A model generated the notes under the pieces. That model searched no databases and was not told where the DNA came from. It worked only from the letters and a program-made list of their open reading frames with translations. Positions 25,384 to 34,081 of a stretch of 64,000 nt of DNA are shown here, one piece after another. The translations under genes were made by a program, and so were the position numbers. The first letter of the stretch is position 1. Every line of letters begins with the position of its first letter. Source of the stretch: Streptomyces sp. MMBL 11-1 (GTDB lineage: Bacteria > Actinomycetota > Actinomycetes > Streptomycetales > Streptomycetaceae); contig NZ_CP117709.1 of NCBI RefSeq assembly GCF_028622875.1, positions 124,001 through 188,000 of the forward strand, in the 5' to 3' direction.

Positions 25384-27483
25384 TCAGAGCAGGTAGGGCA
25401 GCAAGGTGTCCGGGGTGAGGGGCAGTTCGCGCAGCCGGGCGCCGGTGGCATGACGGACCGCGTTCCCGATGGCGGCGGCGGTGCCGACGATCCCGATCTC
25501 GCCGATGCCCTTGCTGCCCATCGGGTTGAGGTGGCGGTCGTCCTCCTCGATCCAGTGCGCCTGGATGTCGGCCGTGTCGGCGCAGACGGGCACGTGGTAG
25601 GAGGCGAGGTCCTTGGCGGTGAAGTCGCCGAAGTCCGGGTCGATGCCGCAGCCCTCGGTGAGGGCCATGCCGATGCCCATCACCATGGCGCCGGTGAACT
25701 GGGAGCGTGCGGTGCGCGCGTTGAGGATCCGCCCGGCGGCGTACACGCCGAGGAGGCGGCGTACGCGCACCTCGCCCGTGACGGCGTCGACGGCCGTCTC
25801 GGCGAAGTGCGCGCCGAAGGCGTGCCGGGCGTACGGGGACTCCTCCCCGGCCTCCCGTTCGGTGTCGGCGGTGGTGGTGATCCCGTCGGCGGGCAGGGGG
25901 CCGTTGTGCTCCGCGAGGCGGGCGGCGAGGCCGGACGCCGCCTTGTGCACGGCCCAGCCCCAGGAGGCGGTGCCGGAGGAGCCGCCGGCCAGCGGGGCGG
26001 CGGGCAGCGCGGTGGAGCCGATGTCGACGCGTACGGCCTCCGGGGCGACGCCGAGCGCGTCGGCGGCGATCTGGGCCAGGACGGTGCGGGCCCCGGTGCC
26101 GATGTCGGTGGCGTTGACCTCGACGCTCAGGCCGCCGTCCCGCGCGGCGTGGGCGCTCGCGGAGGACCGGGAGACCAGGACGGGGTACGTCGCCGAGGCC
26201 ACGCCCGTACCGATGAGCCAGCGGCCGTCCTGGTGGGTGGCGGGCCGGGGGTCGCGGTCCTGCCAGCCGAACCGGGCCGCGCCGTCGCGCAGGCAGGCGG
26301 CGAGGCCGCGGCTGCTGAAGGGGAGGCCGCTGTCCGGTTCGGTCTCCGGCTCGTTGCGCAGCCGCAGCTCCACGGGGTCCAGGCCGAGCGCCGAGGCCAG
26401 CTCGTCCATGGCGGACTCCAGGGCGTACATCCCCGAGGCCTCCCCCGGAGCGCGCATCCAGGACGGGCTGGGGACGTCGAGGGCGGCCACCCGGTGCGCG
26501 GTCCGGCTGTGCGGCGAGGCGTACATGACGCGGGCGGGCACGGCGGCCTGCTCGACGAACTCCTTCACGGTGGAGGTCTGGGTGACGACCTCGTGACTGA
26601 CCGCGGTGAGCACCCCGTCCAGCTCCGCGCCGAGCCGGACCCGCTGGATCGTGGGGGCGCGGTGGCCGACGACCTCCGCCAGCTGGGCCCGGGGGAAGGC
26701 GAGTTTGACCGGACGGCCGGTGTGCCGGGCCGCCATCGCGGCCAGGATCCCCTGGGGGCGGGTGGTGCCCTTCGAGCCGAACCCGCCGCCGACGTGCTCG
26801 GAGACGACGGTGATCCGGTCCTGGTCCAGGCCGAACGCCTGGGCCAGGCTCTCGCGGACCTTGGTGGAACCCTGGCTGGAGTCGTGGACGGTGAGGTGTC
26901 CGTCCTCCCACACCGCGGTGGCGGCGTGCGGCTCCATGGGGTGGTTGTGCAGCGCGACCATCCGGTAGGTGGCGTCGACCTGGACGGGCGAGGCGGCCAG
27001 GGCGCGTTCCACGTCGCCCCGCACCCGGACGGCGGGTTCACCGCCGTTGGCCTCGTCGGGCGTGTAGAGGCCGAAGTGGTCCTCGGTGAGGGTGACGTCG
27101 TGCTGATCGCGTTCGTACTCGACGAGGAGTTCCCCGGCACCCGTCCGGGCGGCCTCCAGGGACTCCGCGATCACGAGGGCGATCGGCCAGCCGTGGTGCG
27201 GGACCCGGTCGTCCTGGAGCACGGCGAGAATCGGGTCGTCGGGCTCGTGGAGCGCGGGCGCGTTGTCATGGGTGAGGACGCAGTGGACGCCGGGTACGGC
27301 GAGGGCGTCGACGGCCCGTACGGCGGTGACGCGTCCGGCCGCGACGGTGGCCGGGACGGTCCAGGCGTACAGGCAGCCGTCGGGCGCGCGGTCGGCCGCG
27401 TAGCGGGCGGTGCCGGTGACCTTGTCCCGGGCCTCTCTGCGGACGACGGGCGCACCGGGGAACTGCGCGGCTTGCGTGGTCAT
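25384..27483 (-). CDS. Molybdopterin-binding subunit, PaoC-like aldehyde oxidoreductase (xanthine dehydrogenase family)
   Basis: A 699-residue large subunit. VGGGFGSKG and the RAPGEASG segment bind the molybdenum cofactor, and the C-terminal KGIGEIG carries the catalytic Glu region. Together with the next two genes it forms a three-subunit enzyme. The separate subunits and the cluster cysteines in the FAD subunit point to the PaoABC aldehyde oxidoreductase type, which oxidises aldehydes to acids; xanthine dehydrogenase is the alternative. The ATG at 27483 is chosen; a longer frame to 27744 lacks a ribosome site. It lies 65 bases behind the FAD subunit. Confidence 0.9.
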   Translation of the reverse strand: MTTQAAQFPGAPVVRREARDKVTGTARYAADRAPDGCLYAWTVPATVAAGRVTAVRAVDALAVPGVHCVLTHDNAPALHEPDDPILAVLQDDRVPHHGWPIALVIAESLEAARTGAGELLVEYERDQHDVTLTEDHFGLYTPDEANGGEPAVRVRGDVERALAASPVQVDATYRMVALHNHPMEPHAATAVWEDGHLTVHDSSQGSTKVRESLAQAFGLDQDRITVVSEHVGGGFGSKGTTRPQGILAAMAARHTGRPVKLAFPRAQLAEVVGHRAPTIQRVRLGAELDGVLTAVSHEVVTQTSTVKEFVEQAAVPARVMYASPHSRTAHRVAALDVPSPSWMRAPGEASGMYALESAMDELASALGLDPVELRLRNEPETEPDSGLPFSSRGLAACLRDGAARFGWQDRDPRPATHQDGRWLIGTGVASATYPVLVSRSSASAHAARDGGLSVEVNATDIGTGARTVLAQIAADALGVAPEAVRVDIGSTALPAAPLAGGSSGTASWGWAVHKAASGLAARLAEHNGPLPADGITTTADTEREAGEESPYARHAFGAHFAETAVDAVTGEVRVRRLLGVYAAGRILNARTARSQFTGAMVMGIGMALTEGCGIDPDFGDFTAKDLASYHVPVCADTADIQAHWIEEDDRHLNPMGSKGIGEIGIVGTAAAIGNAVRHATGARLRELPLTPDTLLPYLL

Positions 27484-27548
27484 GGCGATGGGTCCTCGGG
27501 GTCGGTGGTGCGGAGGGGGGCGGACGCGGAGAGCGCTCGGGGCGGGGT

Positions 27549-28550
27549 TCAGCCGCTCCGGGCGGGCTGCCTCTCGGTGAGTTCGCCGAGCAGGTCGAGG
27601 GCGAGCCGACGGGCGAGGTCCACCTTGAACGCGTTGTCGCGCAGTGGCCGCGCCTCGGCCAGTTCGGCGATCAGGGCGTGCTGGAACACCGCGGGCGTGG
27701 CCGGCGCCCCGCGCATTTCGGTCTCGGCCCGGCGGGCGCGCCACGGCCGGTGGGCGACGCCCCCGAACGCGAGCGTGGCGTGCTCCACGTGGCCGGCTTC
27801 CACCCGGAGCGTGGCGGCGACGGAGACGAGCGCGAAGGCGAAGCTGGCGCGGTCGCGGGCCTTTCGGTAGCGGGAGGCCGCCCCGGGCGTCGGCGGCGGG
27901 AGCACCACCTCGGTGATCAGCTCACCGGGCCTGATGACGGTGTCCTGGTCGGGGTTCTCCCCCGGCAGGCGGTGGAACTCGGTGAGGGGGACGGCCCGTT
28001 CGCCCTCGGGGCCCAGCAGCACCACGGTCGCGTCGAGGGCGGCGAGGGCCACGGCCATGTCCGACGGGTTGGTGGCCACGCACTCCGGGGAGTGCCCGAG
28101 GATCGCGAGGTCGCGGTGGGTGCCCTCGCGTGCGGGGCAGCCCGAGCCGGGGAGTCTCTTGTTGCAGGGCTTGGAGACGTCCTGGAAGTAGCGGCACCGG
28201 GTGCGCTGGAGAAGATTGCCGCCGGTGGTGGCGGCGTTGCGGAGCTGGCCGGAGGCCCCGGCCAGCAGCGCCTGGGACAGCACGGGGTAGCTCTCCGTCA
28301 CGTCGGGGTGGGCGGCGAGGTCGCTGTTGCGCACGGTCGCGCCGATGCTCAGGCCGCCGTCGGCCGTCCGGGTCACCCGGTCCAGTGGCAGCCCGGCGAC
28401 GTCGATGAGGACCCGGGGCGTCTCCACGCCGAGTTTCATCAGGTCCACCAGATTGGTGCCGCCGCCGAGGAAGCGGGCGCCGGCGCCTTCCGCGCAGAGC
28501 CGGACGGCCTCGTCGGTGGAGGCGGGGCGCACATAGCCGAACGGTTTCAC
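27549..28550 (-). CDS. FAD-binding subunit with extra iron-sulfur cysteines, PaoB-like
   Basis: A 333-residue CO-dehydrogenase/xanthine-dehydrogenase-type FAD subunit. FLGGGTNLVDLMK near residue 28 binds FAD and GNLLQRTRCRYF starts a four-cysteine region: CRYF, PCNKR, GSGCP and PECVATNPSDMAVAL. These cysteines match the loop that binds a [4Fe-4S] cluster in E. coli PaoB; ordinary xanthine dehydrogenases lack it. The GTG at 28550 overlaps the stop of the iron-sulfur subunit gene by four bases, so they are coupled. Confidence 0.9.
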   Translation of the reverse strand: MKPFGYVRPASTDEAVRLCAEGAGARFLGGGTNLVDLMKLGVETPRVLIDVAGLPLDRVTRTADGGLSIGATVRNSDLAAHPDVTESYPVLSQALLAGASGQLRNAATTGGNLLQRTRCRYFQDVSKPCNKRLPGSGCPAREGTHRDLAILGHSPECVATNPSDMAVALAALDATVVLLGPEGERAVPLTEFHRLPGENPDQDTVIRPGELITEVVLPPPTPGAASRYRKARDRASFAFALVSVAATLRVEAGHVEHATLAFGGVAHRPWRARRAETEMRGAPATPAVFQHALIAELAEARPLRDNAFKVDLARRLALDLLGELTERQPARSG

Positions 28551-29119
28551 TCGATCACGTCCTCGATGGCTTCGACGATCCGGGGGTAGGCCCCGCACCG
28601 GCACAGGTTGCCGCTCATCCGCTCCCGGATCTCGTCGGCGTCGAGTGCGACGGGGCCGCCCCGTCCGGTGGCGGGGGCGTCCGGTCCGGTGGCGTGCGAG
28701 GGGTGGCCGTCCGCGGCCTCGCGGAGCATGCCGACGGCGGAGCAGATCTGGCCCGGGGTGCAGAAGCCGCACTGGAGTGCGTCCCGGTCGATGAACGCCC
28801 GCTGCACCGGGTGCAGGCTCTCGCCCTCGGCGAGCCCCTCCACGGTGGTGATCGTGGCGCCGTCCTGGGCGACGGCGAGCAGCAGGCAGCTGTTGACCCG
28901 CCGCCCGTCGACGAGGACCGTGCAGGCCCCGCACTGGCCGTGGTCGCAGCCCTTCTTGGCCCCGGTGAGGCCCAGGCTCTCCCGCAGCGTCTCCAGGACC
29001 GTGGTGCGGTGGTCGACGTTCAGCGTCGTCGGGTCGCCGTTGACGTGCAGGGTCACGGCGGAGTGTTCGTCGACGACCGGTTCCGGTTCGAGGTCGGCTC
29101 CCAGAGCGAGTGAATCCAT
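28547..29119 (-). CDS. [2Fe-2S] subunit, PaoA-like
   Basis: A 190-residue small subunit with two [2Fe-2S] sites. KGCDHGQCGACTVLVDGRRVNSC is the plant-type ferredoxin cluster, and CGFCTPGQ together with GNLCRCGAYPRI is the second cluster. E. coli PaoA carries a Tat signal for export; here the N-terminus (MDSLALGADLEPEPVV) has none, so the enzyme should be cytoplasmic. A low-complexity insert of about 25 residues separates the two halves of the second cluster region. First gene of the three-gene operon. Confidence 0.92.
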   Translation of the reverse strand: MDSLALGADLEPEPVVDEHSAVTLHVNGDPTTLNVDHRTTVLETLRESLGLTGAKKGCDHGQCGACTVLVDGRRVNSCLLLAVAQDGATITTVEGLAEGESLHPVQRAFIDRDALQCGFCTPGQICSAVGMLREAADGHPSHATGPDAPATGRGGPVALDADEIRERMSGNLCRCGAYPRIVEAIEDVIE

Positions 29120-29179
29120 GCGCGCGCCTTTCGCTTCGCCGCGGGGCGGGTCACCCCGGTCGTGTTCTCGTCCGTGCCG

Positions 29180-29569
29180 TCAGCGGCTCTCCAGCCGCAG
29201 CCTGACCTCCTCCTCCTGGTCGCCGGCCGCCGTGCCGACGACGCTCACCGCGAAGGCCCCGGTGAGATGGGTACGCAGCCGGTCGACGGCCCAGTAGCCG
29301 CCCTGTGCGTCCACCGTGACCGGTGCGGTGAGGCGGGCGGGGGTGGCGTCCGCCCTCGGTTCGGACACGTCGACGGTGGTGACCCAGACGGTCGGACGGG
29401 GGCCCGAGGCCGACGTGGGCGTCTCACCCATCGGGTGGTCGGAGGCGAAGGCGGTGGCGAGCACATCGAAGACGGTCCGTGCGTCCTGTGTGTCGCAGCG
29501 GCTGAGCGAGACCACGACCTCCCGGCCCGCCGGGTGCTTCTCACCGCTCTGCTCAGGGGTGCTGTTCAC
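29180..29569 (-). CDS. Unknown 129-residue protein
   Basis: The GTG at 29569 follows AAGGAATCACG, a usable ribosome site, and gives VNSTPEQSGEKHPAGREVVV. The protein has alternating beta-like segments (EVVVSLSRCDTQDART, PTVWVTTVDVS, AFAVSVVGTAAG) and no membrane segment. It ends 61 bases before the iron-sulfur subunit gene on the same strand, so could be co-transcribed with it. A longer frame to 29740 is possible but has no ribosome site. No family was recognised with confidence. Confidence 0.55.
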   Translation of the reverse strand: MNSTPEQSGEKHPAGREVVVSLSRCDTQDARTVFDVLATAFASDHPMGETPTSASGPRPTVWVTTVDVSEPRADATPARLTAPVTVDAQGGYWAVDRLRTHLTGAFAVSVVGTAAGDQEEEVRLRLESR

Positions 29570-29765
29570 CGTGATTCCTTCCGCTGGGGGCGCCGGCCTT
29601 CGGGACCACTCCAGGCTGACCCCGCATCGGGCCGACGGCGACACGGGACATGTCCGAAAGAGGTCTGGATCTCGCGAAGAGCGGGCAGGAGGGCGGTCCT
29701 GACCCACGGTCTTGAAACGCGTTTCCCCTGAGATACCCATAAAACATGAATTGCTGTGAATAGCT

Positions 29766-29790
29766 GACTGATGCCCTTCTACCGGGGTAT
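29766..29790 (+). promoter_or_regulatory. Candidate sigma-B-type promoter of the DUF6479 gene
   Basis: GACT (29766-29769), 15 bases, then GGGTAT (29785-29790) matches GNNT-N14-16-GGGTAY. The -10 ends nine bases before the ATG at 29800, so the transcript would be leaderless or nearly so. Confidence 0.3.
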
Positions 29791-29799
29791 GCGCATGAC

Positions 29800-30141
29800 A
29801 TGGATGTTCTGAATGCAGTCAACGCGGCCAAGGCGTCCGCCGCGGTCCCCCTCGCGGACGGCACGGGGGCTCTCGGGCTGGTCCTGCCCATCGTGGCGGT
29901 GGCCGTCGTCGCCCTGCTGATCGGCGGCTTCATCCTCACCAAGCGCAAGCACGACGCGGAGCCGCCACCGCCGCAGCCCCATGAGCAGCCGGAGAAGCCG
30001 GCGGGGCGCACCCACATCGAGCAGCACGACCCGCACTCCTCCGACCGGTTCCCCGCGGACGGCCACGCCCTGTCCCCGTACGAGCTGAAGGACCACGGCA
30101 ACGGTCCGCTGCCGCCCGACGAGGAGCCCCCGCGCGGCTGA
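29800..30141 (+). CDS. DUF6479-family membrane protein
   Basis: A 113-residue protein with one membrane helix (about residues 24-45, GLVLPIVAVAVVALLIGGF) and a hydrophilic, proline-rich tail (KRKHDAEPPPPQPHEQPEKP) that ends LSPYELKDHGNG, a motif of the DUF6479 proteins of Streptomyces. The role is unknown. The ATG at 29800 has no Shine-Dalgarno, consistent with the leaderless promoter suggested upstream. Confidence 0.75.
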   Translation: MDVLNAVNAAKASAAVPLADGTGALGLVLPIVAVAVVALLIGGFILTKRKHDAEPPPPQPHEQPEKPAGRTHIEQHDPHSSDRFPADGHALSPYELKDHGNGPLPPDEEPPRG

Positions 30142-30268
30142 CGGGCCCGCCGCGCGCCGGGCGGTGGCCGGGGCCCGCGTTGCGGGACCGGGCGGGCCGG
30201 TCGAGGGTGGGTTCTGGACCGCAGCGGCCGGGCAGGACGCCGCTCCTCGACGAAGGCAGTGGACCACC

Positions 30269-31078
30269 ATGACCGGAAGCGACCCCCGCACGGCCTCGGC
30301 AGCACCGCTGACGGGGCCGGCCGCGCCGTGCTGGGTCACCCTGATGACCCGGAACCTGGAGACCGCCGAGCGGTTCTACGCACAGGTCCTGGGCTGGTCG
30401 TTCCGCCCCGGGCGGCTCGGGGCGGACTTCGCCGTGGCCTACCGCGGAGAGGTGCCGGTCGCCGGCGTCTTCGCCGTCTCCTCGGCGCACCGGGTCGCGG
30501 TGGCCTGGACGCCGTACTTCGCGGTGGAGGACGCGGACGTGGCCGCCGCCCGGGTGCGCGAGCGCAGCGGGACCGTGGCGGTGGGGCCGCTGACGCTCGG
30601 CAAGGGGCGCGGGGTGCTGGCGTCGGACCGGGACGGGGCGTCCTTCGGTCTCTGGGAGCGCACCGAAGCCTCCGCCTCGCCGCCGGCCCCGGCCGACCAC
30701 GCGCACGCCTGGCTGCGCCTGCGGACCCGTGACGCCTTCGACGCGGCGATCTTCTACGGCGAGGTGCTCGACTGGGCGAGTGGGCGGCCGGGGTGCTGCG
30801 ATGTCGCGTACGAGGGCGACGAGGTCATCGTGCGGTGCGAGGGGCACGCGCTGGCCCGGATCAGCTCGGGGGCCGTGGAGGCGGCTGTCGATCCGATGGT
30901 GCGCCCGCACTGGCAGGTCCAGTTCCCGGCGGCGGACCTCGCGGCGACGGTCTCCGCGGCCGGGCGGCACGGTGGCGCCCTCGTCGAGGAGCGCACCGGC
31001 TTCGGGGGCACCGAGGTCACCCTGCGGGATCCGGACGGCGCGCTGTTCGCGGTGACCGATGTGCGCAGCCCGGCCTGA
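30269..31078 (+). CDS. VOC-superfamily (glyoxalase/bleomycin-resistance) protein
   Basis: A 269-residue protein built from two tandem VOC halves, residues about 20-130 and 140-265. Typical segments are TRNLETAERFYAQVLGWSF in the first half and FDAAIFYGEVLDWASG in the second, with TLRDPDGALFAVTDV closing it. Such proteins bind a metal and can be dioxygenases, glyoxalases or drug-binding proteins; the activity is not readable. The ATG at 30269 gives the full first half. It ends at a hairpin shared with a convergent gene. Confidence 0.85.
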   Translation: MTGSDPRTASAAPLTGPAAPCWVTLMTRNLETAERFYAQVLGWSFRPGRLGADFAVAYRGEVPVAGVFAVSSAHRVAVAWTPYFAVEDADVAAARVRERSGTVAVGPLTLGKGRGVLASDRDGASFGLWERTEASASPPAPADHAHAWLRLRTRDAFDAAIFYGEVLDWASGRPGCCDVAYEGDEVIVRCEGHALARISSGAVEAAVDPMVRPHWQVQFPAADLAATVSAAGRHGGALVEERTGFGGTEVTLRDPDGALFAVTDVRSPA

Positions 31079-31090
31079 CCCTCCTCAGGC
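31073..31090. terminator. Very compact tail-to-tail hairpin
   Basis: GCCTGA (31073-31078) and TCAGGC (31085-31090) around a six-base loop. Both convergent stop codons sit inside the stem, so one hairpin serves as the end of both genes. Confidence 0.45.
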
Positions 31091-31669
31091 GGTGCCGCTC
31101 CCCCGATCGGGGGACCCTCCCCTGGTCCCGTTCCCGTTCCCGTCCGTGCTCCCGTCCTCCTCGTTCTCGTCCTCCTCGTCGTCGGGGTCCCGTCGGCCGG
31201 AGCGCCCCCGGGCCAGGGCCCATACCGGGAAGACGAACCAGCAGGCGACGAACCACAGGGCCATGGCTCCGACGAGCCACAGGGCCAGCTGGTTGTGCAG
31301 GGCGACGCGCAGGATCAGCAGAAGCACCGAGCACATCGTGCAGAACAGCAGCACCAGGCCGAGCACGGTCATCCGGGAGGCCCAGATGACCGTCTCGGGC
31401 TTCATCCGGCGGCCGGTGAGCAGCCGGTGGTACGACACGGGGCCGATGAGCGCCGCCGCGGTCGCCGAGCCCAGCATCACCGTGACGACGTAGATGTTCC
31501 GGTCGGTCTCCCCCAGGTCCTCGAACCGCGACTGGAAGACCACCGCGAGCAGGAAACCGAAAAGGATCTGCACCCCGGTCTGTGCGACGCGCAGCTCCTG
31601 GAGCAGTTCGGACCACTGCCGGTCCGCCCGCTCCTCCTGGGTCTCCTGACGGCCTCTGCTGGCTGTCAC
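31085..31669 (-). CDS. DUF6328-family membrane protein
   Basis: A 194-residue protein with the DUF6328 N-terminal signature ELLQELRVAQTGVQILFGFLLAVVFQ, then about four membrane helices and an acidic tail (DPDDEEDENEEDG). Members are common in actinobacteria and of unknown function. The GTG at 31669 is preceded by GGGGAGG at a short spacing; a longer frame to 31867 lacks support. Confidence 0.82.
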   Translation of the reverse strand: MTASRGRQETQEERADRQWSELLQELRVAQTGVQILFGFLLAVVFQSRFEDLGETDRNIYVVTVMLGSATAAALIGPVSYHRLLTGRRMKPETVIWASRMTVLGLVLLFCTMCSVLLLILRVALHNQLALWLVGAMALWFVACWFVFPVWALARGRSGRRDPDDEEDENEEDGSTDGNGNGTRGGSPDRGSGTA

Positions 31670-31873
31670 GTGGCCTCCCCTTCTCCTTGAGGGCCCGGCG
31701 GGGACCATGCCGTGCCGATGGCCGGATCTCACAGGTTCCCCACGGCCTCGGGCGTAACCCCGTGGACCGGTGTGTGCGGCCCGCCTATGATCACGACAGG
31801 GCATCGCGCGTCGGTCACCGGCCGGGTGAGGCGTGGAGGTGGCCCGTGAGATGCCCGTGGGAGGCATTCCACC

Positions 31874-32254
31874 GTGTCAGTCGAGTTGAACCACACCATC
31901 GTCCATTGCCGGGACAAGCGCGAGTCCGCGGAGTTCCTGGCGGATCTGCTGGGCCTGACGGTCGGAGACGAGTGGGGTCCGTTCATTCCGGTCGTTCTCG
32001 CGAACAGCGTCACGCTGGATTTCGCGACGGTTCCCGCCGCTTCGATCACCCCGCAGCACTACGCCTTCCTCATTTCGGAGGCGGAGTTCGACACCGCGTT
32101 CGCGAAGATCCAGGCGCTGGGGATCGACTATTTCGCCGATCCCCATCAGAAGATTCCCGGCGAGATCAACCACAACGACGGCGGACGGGGCGTGTACTTC
32201 CCCGATCCGAGCGGTCATGGCATGGAGTTGATCACCCGCCCGTACGGCGGCTGA
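31874..32254 (+). CDS. VOC-superfamily protein, single domain
   Basis: A 126-residue protein with VELNHTIVHCRDKRESAEFLADLLGL at the start and GVYFPDPSGHGMELITR at the end, which contain the His and Glu metal-ligand positions of the VOC fold. It is shorter than the two-domain VOC protein nearby and would dimerise. Function unknown. The GTG at 31874 is the start. Confidence 0.85.
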   Translation: MSVELNHTIVHCRDKRESAEFLADLLGLTVGDEWGPFIPVVLANSVTLDFATVPAASITPQHYAFLISEAEFDTAFAKIQALGIDYFADPHQKIPGEINHNDGGRGVYFPDPSGHGMELITRPYGG

Positions 32255-32282
32255 TCGCCGCCCGGAACGACCCGCCCCGGAG

Positions 32283-32305
32283 CCCGGCCGCCGTGCGCGG
32301 CCGGG
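32283..32305. terminator. Hairpin terminator between the VOC and acetyltransferase genes
   Basis: Nine-base arms (CCCGGCCGC/GCGGCCGGG) with loop CGTGC, in the 94-base gap between convergent genes. Confidence 0.55.
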
Positions 32306-32348
32306 ATCCGGCCGTTCCCGGCAGTGCCCCTCCCCGGAAGTGCGCGTC

Positions 32349-32846
32349 TCAGCCGATGCGGAGCAGGAGTTCGGGGCGGTCCCACATCACCGTCGGCGGG
32401 ACGGCCCGCACCGTGCCGACGGGTTCGGCGCCGATGCTCCGGTAGAAGCCCTCGGCGGGCGGGTGGGAAACGATCCGGACGCCCGTGAGCCCGGCGCTCC
32501 GGGCCTCCTCGCGCAGATGTGCGGCGAGCAGTCGGCCGATGCCGAGCCCCTGGGCGGAGTCGGCGACGAACATCAGGTCCAGTTCCGGCGGGTCGAGGAG
32601 CAGCGCGTAGAAGCCGAGGATCCGGCCCGTATCGCCGTCCGCGGCGACGAAGACCCGGTGCGCCTCGATGTAGTCCGGCCCGACCCGGTAGCCCTCGACC
32701 ATCGGGGCGTACGGGCCCTCGTAGGCGCCTGATGAGCGGACCAGCCGGGTCAGGCGGCCGGCGTCGCCCGCCGCTGCCCTGCGGACCGTCACCTCGGCGC
32801 GCTGCGGTGCGCGCCCGCGCCGCCGCCCTTCCCTGCCCGATCCCAT
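32349..32846 (-). CDS. GNAT-family N-acetyltransferase
   Basis: A 165-residue GNAT protein. DSAQGLGIGRLLAAHLREEA is the acetyl-CoA motif A (Q-x-x-G-x-G/A), and GFYRSIGAEPVG is motif B. The ATG at 32846 is assumed; the conserved part begins at VTVRRAAAG, whose GTG at 32792 is an alternative start, and neither has a clear ribosome site. The substrate is unknown. Confidence 0.82.
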   Translation of the reverse strand: MGSGREGRRRGRAPQRAEVTVRRAAAGDAGRLTRLVRSSGAYEGPYAPMVEGYRVGPDYIEAHRVFVAADGDTGRILGFYALLLDPPELDLMFVADSAQGLGIGRLLAAHLREEARSAGLTGVRIVSHPPAEGFYRSIGAEPVGTVRAVPPTVMWDRPELLLRIG

Positions 32847-32878
32847 ACGGTGAGTATGCGGCACCGGGGTGGCGGCTT

Positions 32879-33283
32879 TCAGGCCGGGCGGCGTTCCTCG
32901 TGCCAGCGGCGGACGGTCCCGTCCACGTCGAAGGGGGTCAGCCGCAGCGGCGGGCCCTCGGGAGGCATCCGGATCGCCCGTTCGATCTTGTCGTTCACTT
33001 CGGTCAGGATGCGCCGCACCTCGGCCTCGGTGCGAGCCGCGGACACCGCGCGGGGGACGTCTTCCGCCTCTTTGCGCAGGGCCAGCGCGGGCGGCAGCAT
33101 CGACACGCCCTCCCGCTGCATCTTCTGCTTGATCCACCAGGCCTCGTCGTACGGGCGTTCCAGGCCGGCGATCGGCTTGCCGAAGCCCGGGAGCGCGGAG
33201 AAGTCACCGCGCTGTTCCGCCTCGTGGATCTGCCGGTCGACCCAGGAATCGAAACTGACTCCCGGTGGTTTGCGCTCCGTCAT
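32879..33283 (-). CDS. DUF1992 (DnaJ-homologue subfamily C member 28-like) protein
   Basis: A 134-residue protein that contains WVDRQIHEAEQRGDFSALPGFGKPI, the hallmark of the DUF1992 family, with WIKQKMQREG and LRKEAEDV after it. Members are found in bacteria and as part of eukaryotic DnaJC28; the function is unknown. A MarR-like or chaperone role is not supported by the sequence. It lies on the minus strand 33 bases from the acetyltransferase. Confidence 0.85.
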   Translation of the reverse strand: MTERKPPGVSFDSWVDRQIHEAEQRGDFSALPGFGKPIAGLERPYDEAWWIKQKMQREGVSMLPPALALRKEAEDVPRAVSAARTEAEVRRILTEVNDKIERAIRMPPEGPPLRLTPFDVDGTVRRWHEERRPA

Positions 33284-33502
33284 CGCGTGTCCCTCCGACC
33301 TGCCGCCGATTCGACGTTTTCACCCTACACAGAGCGTCGCGCGGAGCTTCCTTCCGGAGGGCCGCTGCCTCGAACCGGGATCCTGGGGTACACGAACTCC
33401 TGCACATCACCCGGCGGTTACGCCGGGCTCGGATCGAAAGGGGTTGACCACTGTGCGACAGCAGAGCTACGTACCGGCCGATGAACGTCGGGGGCGGTAG
33501 CC

Positions 33503-34081
33503 GTGACGACAACGATCATCATCATCGCCGTGGTCGCCGTGGCGGCCGTCGCCGCGTTCTTCCTTCTTCGTGGACGTCAGGTCGGCGGCGGAGGGCTGCG
33601 CGACCGCTTCGGACCGGAGTACCACCGCGTGGTCGCCCGGCACGGCGGCGACACCGCGGCAGCCGAGCGGGAGCTCGGCGATCGAGTGAAGCGGCACGGG
33701 CACCTCGACGAGCGGCCGTTGGCCGAGGAGGCGCGCGCACGGTACGCCGCCCGCTGGGCGAGCGCCCAGGAACTGTTCGTGGAATCCCCGGAGCGGGCGC
33801 TCATCGAGGCCGACGCGCTGCTGGCCGATCTTTCACGCGAACGCGGCTTCCCGGACGGCGAGGACTTCGAGGACCGTACGGACGCGCTCTCCGTGCACCA
33901 CGCCGCGCACGTCGACGGCTACCGCCGGGTGCACGCCGCCCGTCGCGGGGACGCGAGCACCGAGGAGATGCGCGAGGCCCTGATCGAGGCCCGCGGGCTC
34001 TTCGACGAGCTGCTCGTGGGCGGCCCGTCGGGGCGTGAGCACGGCAACAGGCATCTGGTGAAGGGACGCGGTACATCATGA
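33503..34081 (+). CDS. Membrane-anchored helical protein, first of a coupled pair
   Basis: A 192-residue protein with an N-terminal membrane anchor (TTTIIIIAVVAVAAVAAFFLL) and a helical remainder. RFGPEYHRVVARHGG, ARYAARWASAQELFVESPERALIEAD and the C-terminal MREALIEARGLFDELL are conserved-looking segments of an actinobacterial family without known function. It overlaps the next gene by ATGA, and that gene repeats the same helical motif. The GTG at 33503 has a ribosome-like GGGGGCGG upstream. Confidence 0.78.
   Translation: MTTTIIIIAVVAVAAVAAFFLLRGRQVGGGGLRDRFGPEYHRVVARHGGDTAAAERELGDRVKRHGHLDERPLAEEARARYAARWASAQELFVESPERALIEADALLADLSRERGFPDGEDFEDRTDALSVHHAAHVDGYRRVHAARRGDASTEEMREALIEARGLFDELLVGGPSGREHGNRHLVKGRGTS

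Noticed and set aside
24298..27870. A plus-strand 1190-residue protein
   Set aside because: It is antisense to the SSADH and molybdenum-subunit genes, with Gly/Val/Asp-rich low-complexity content only.
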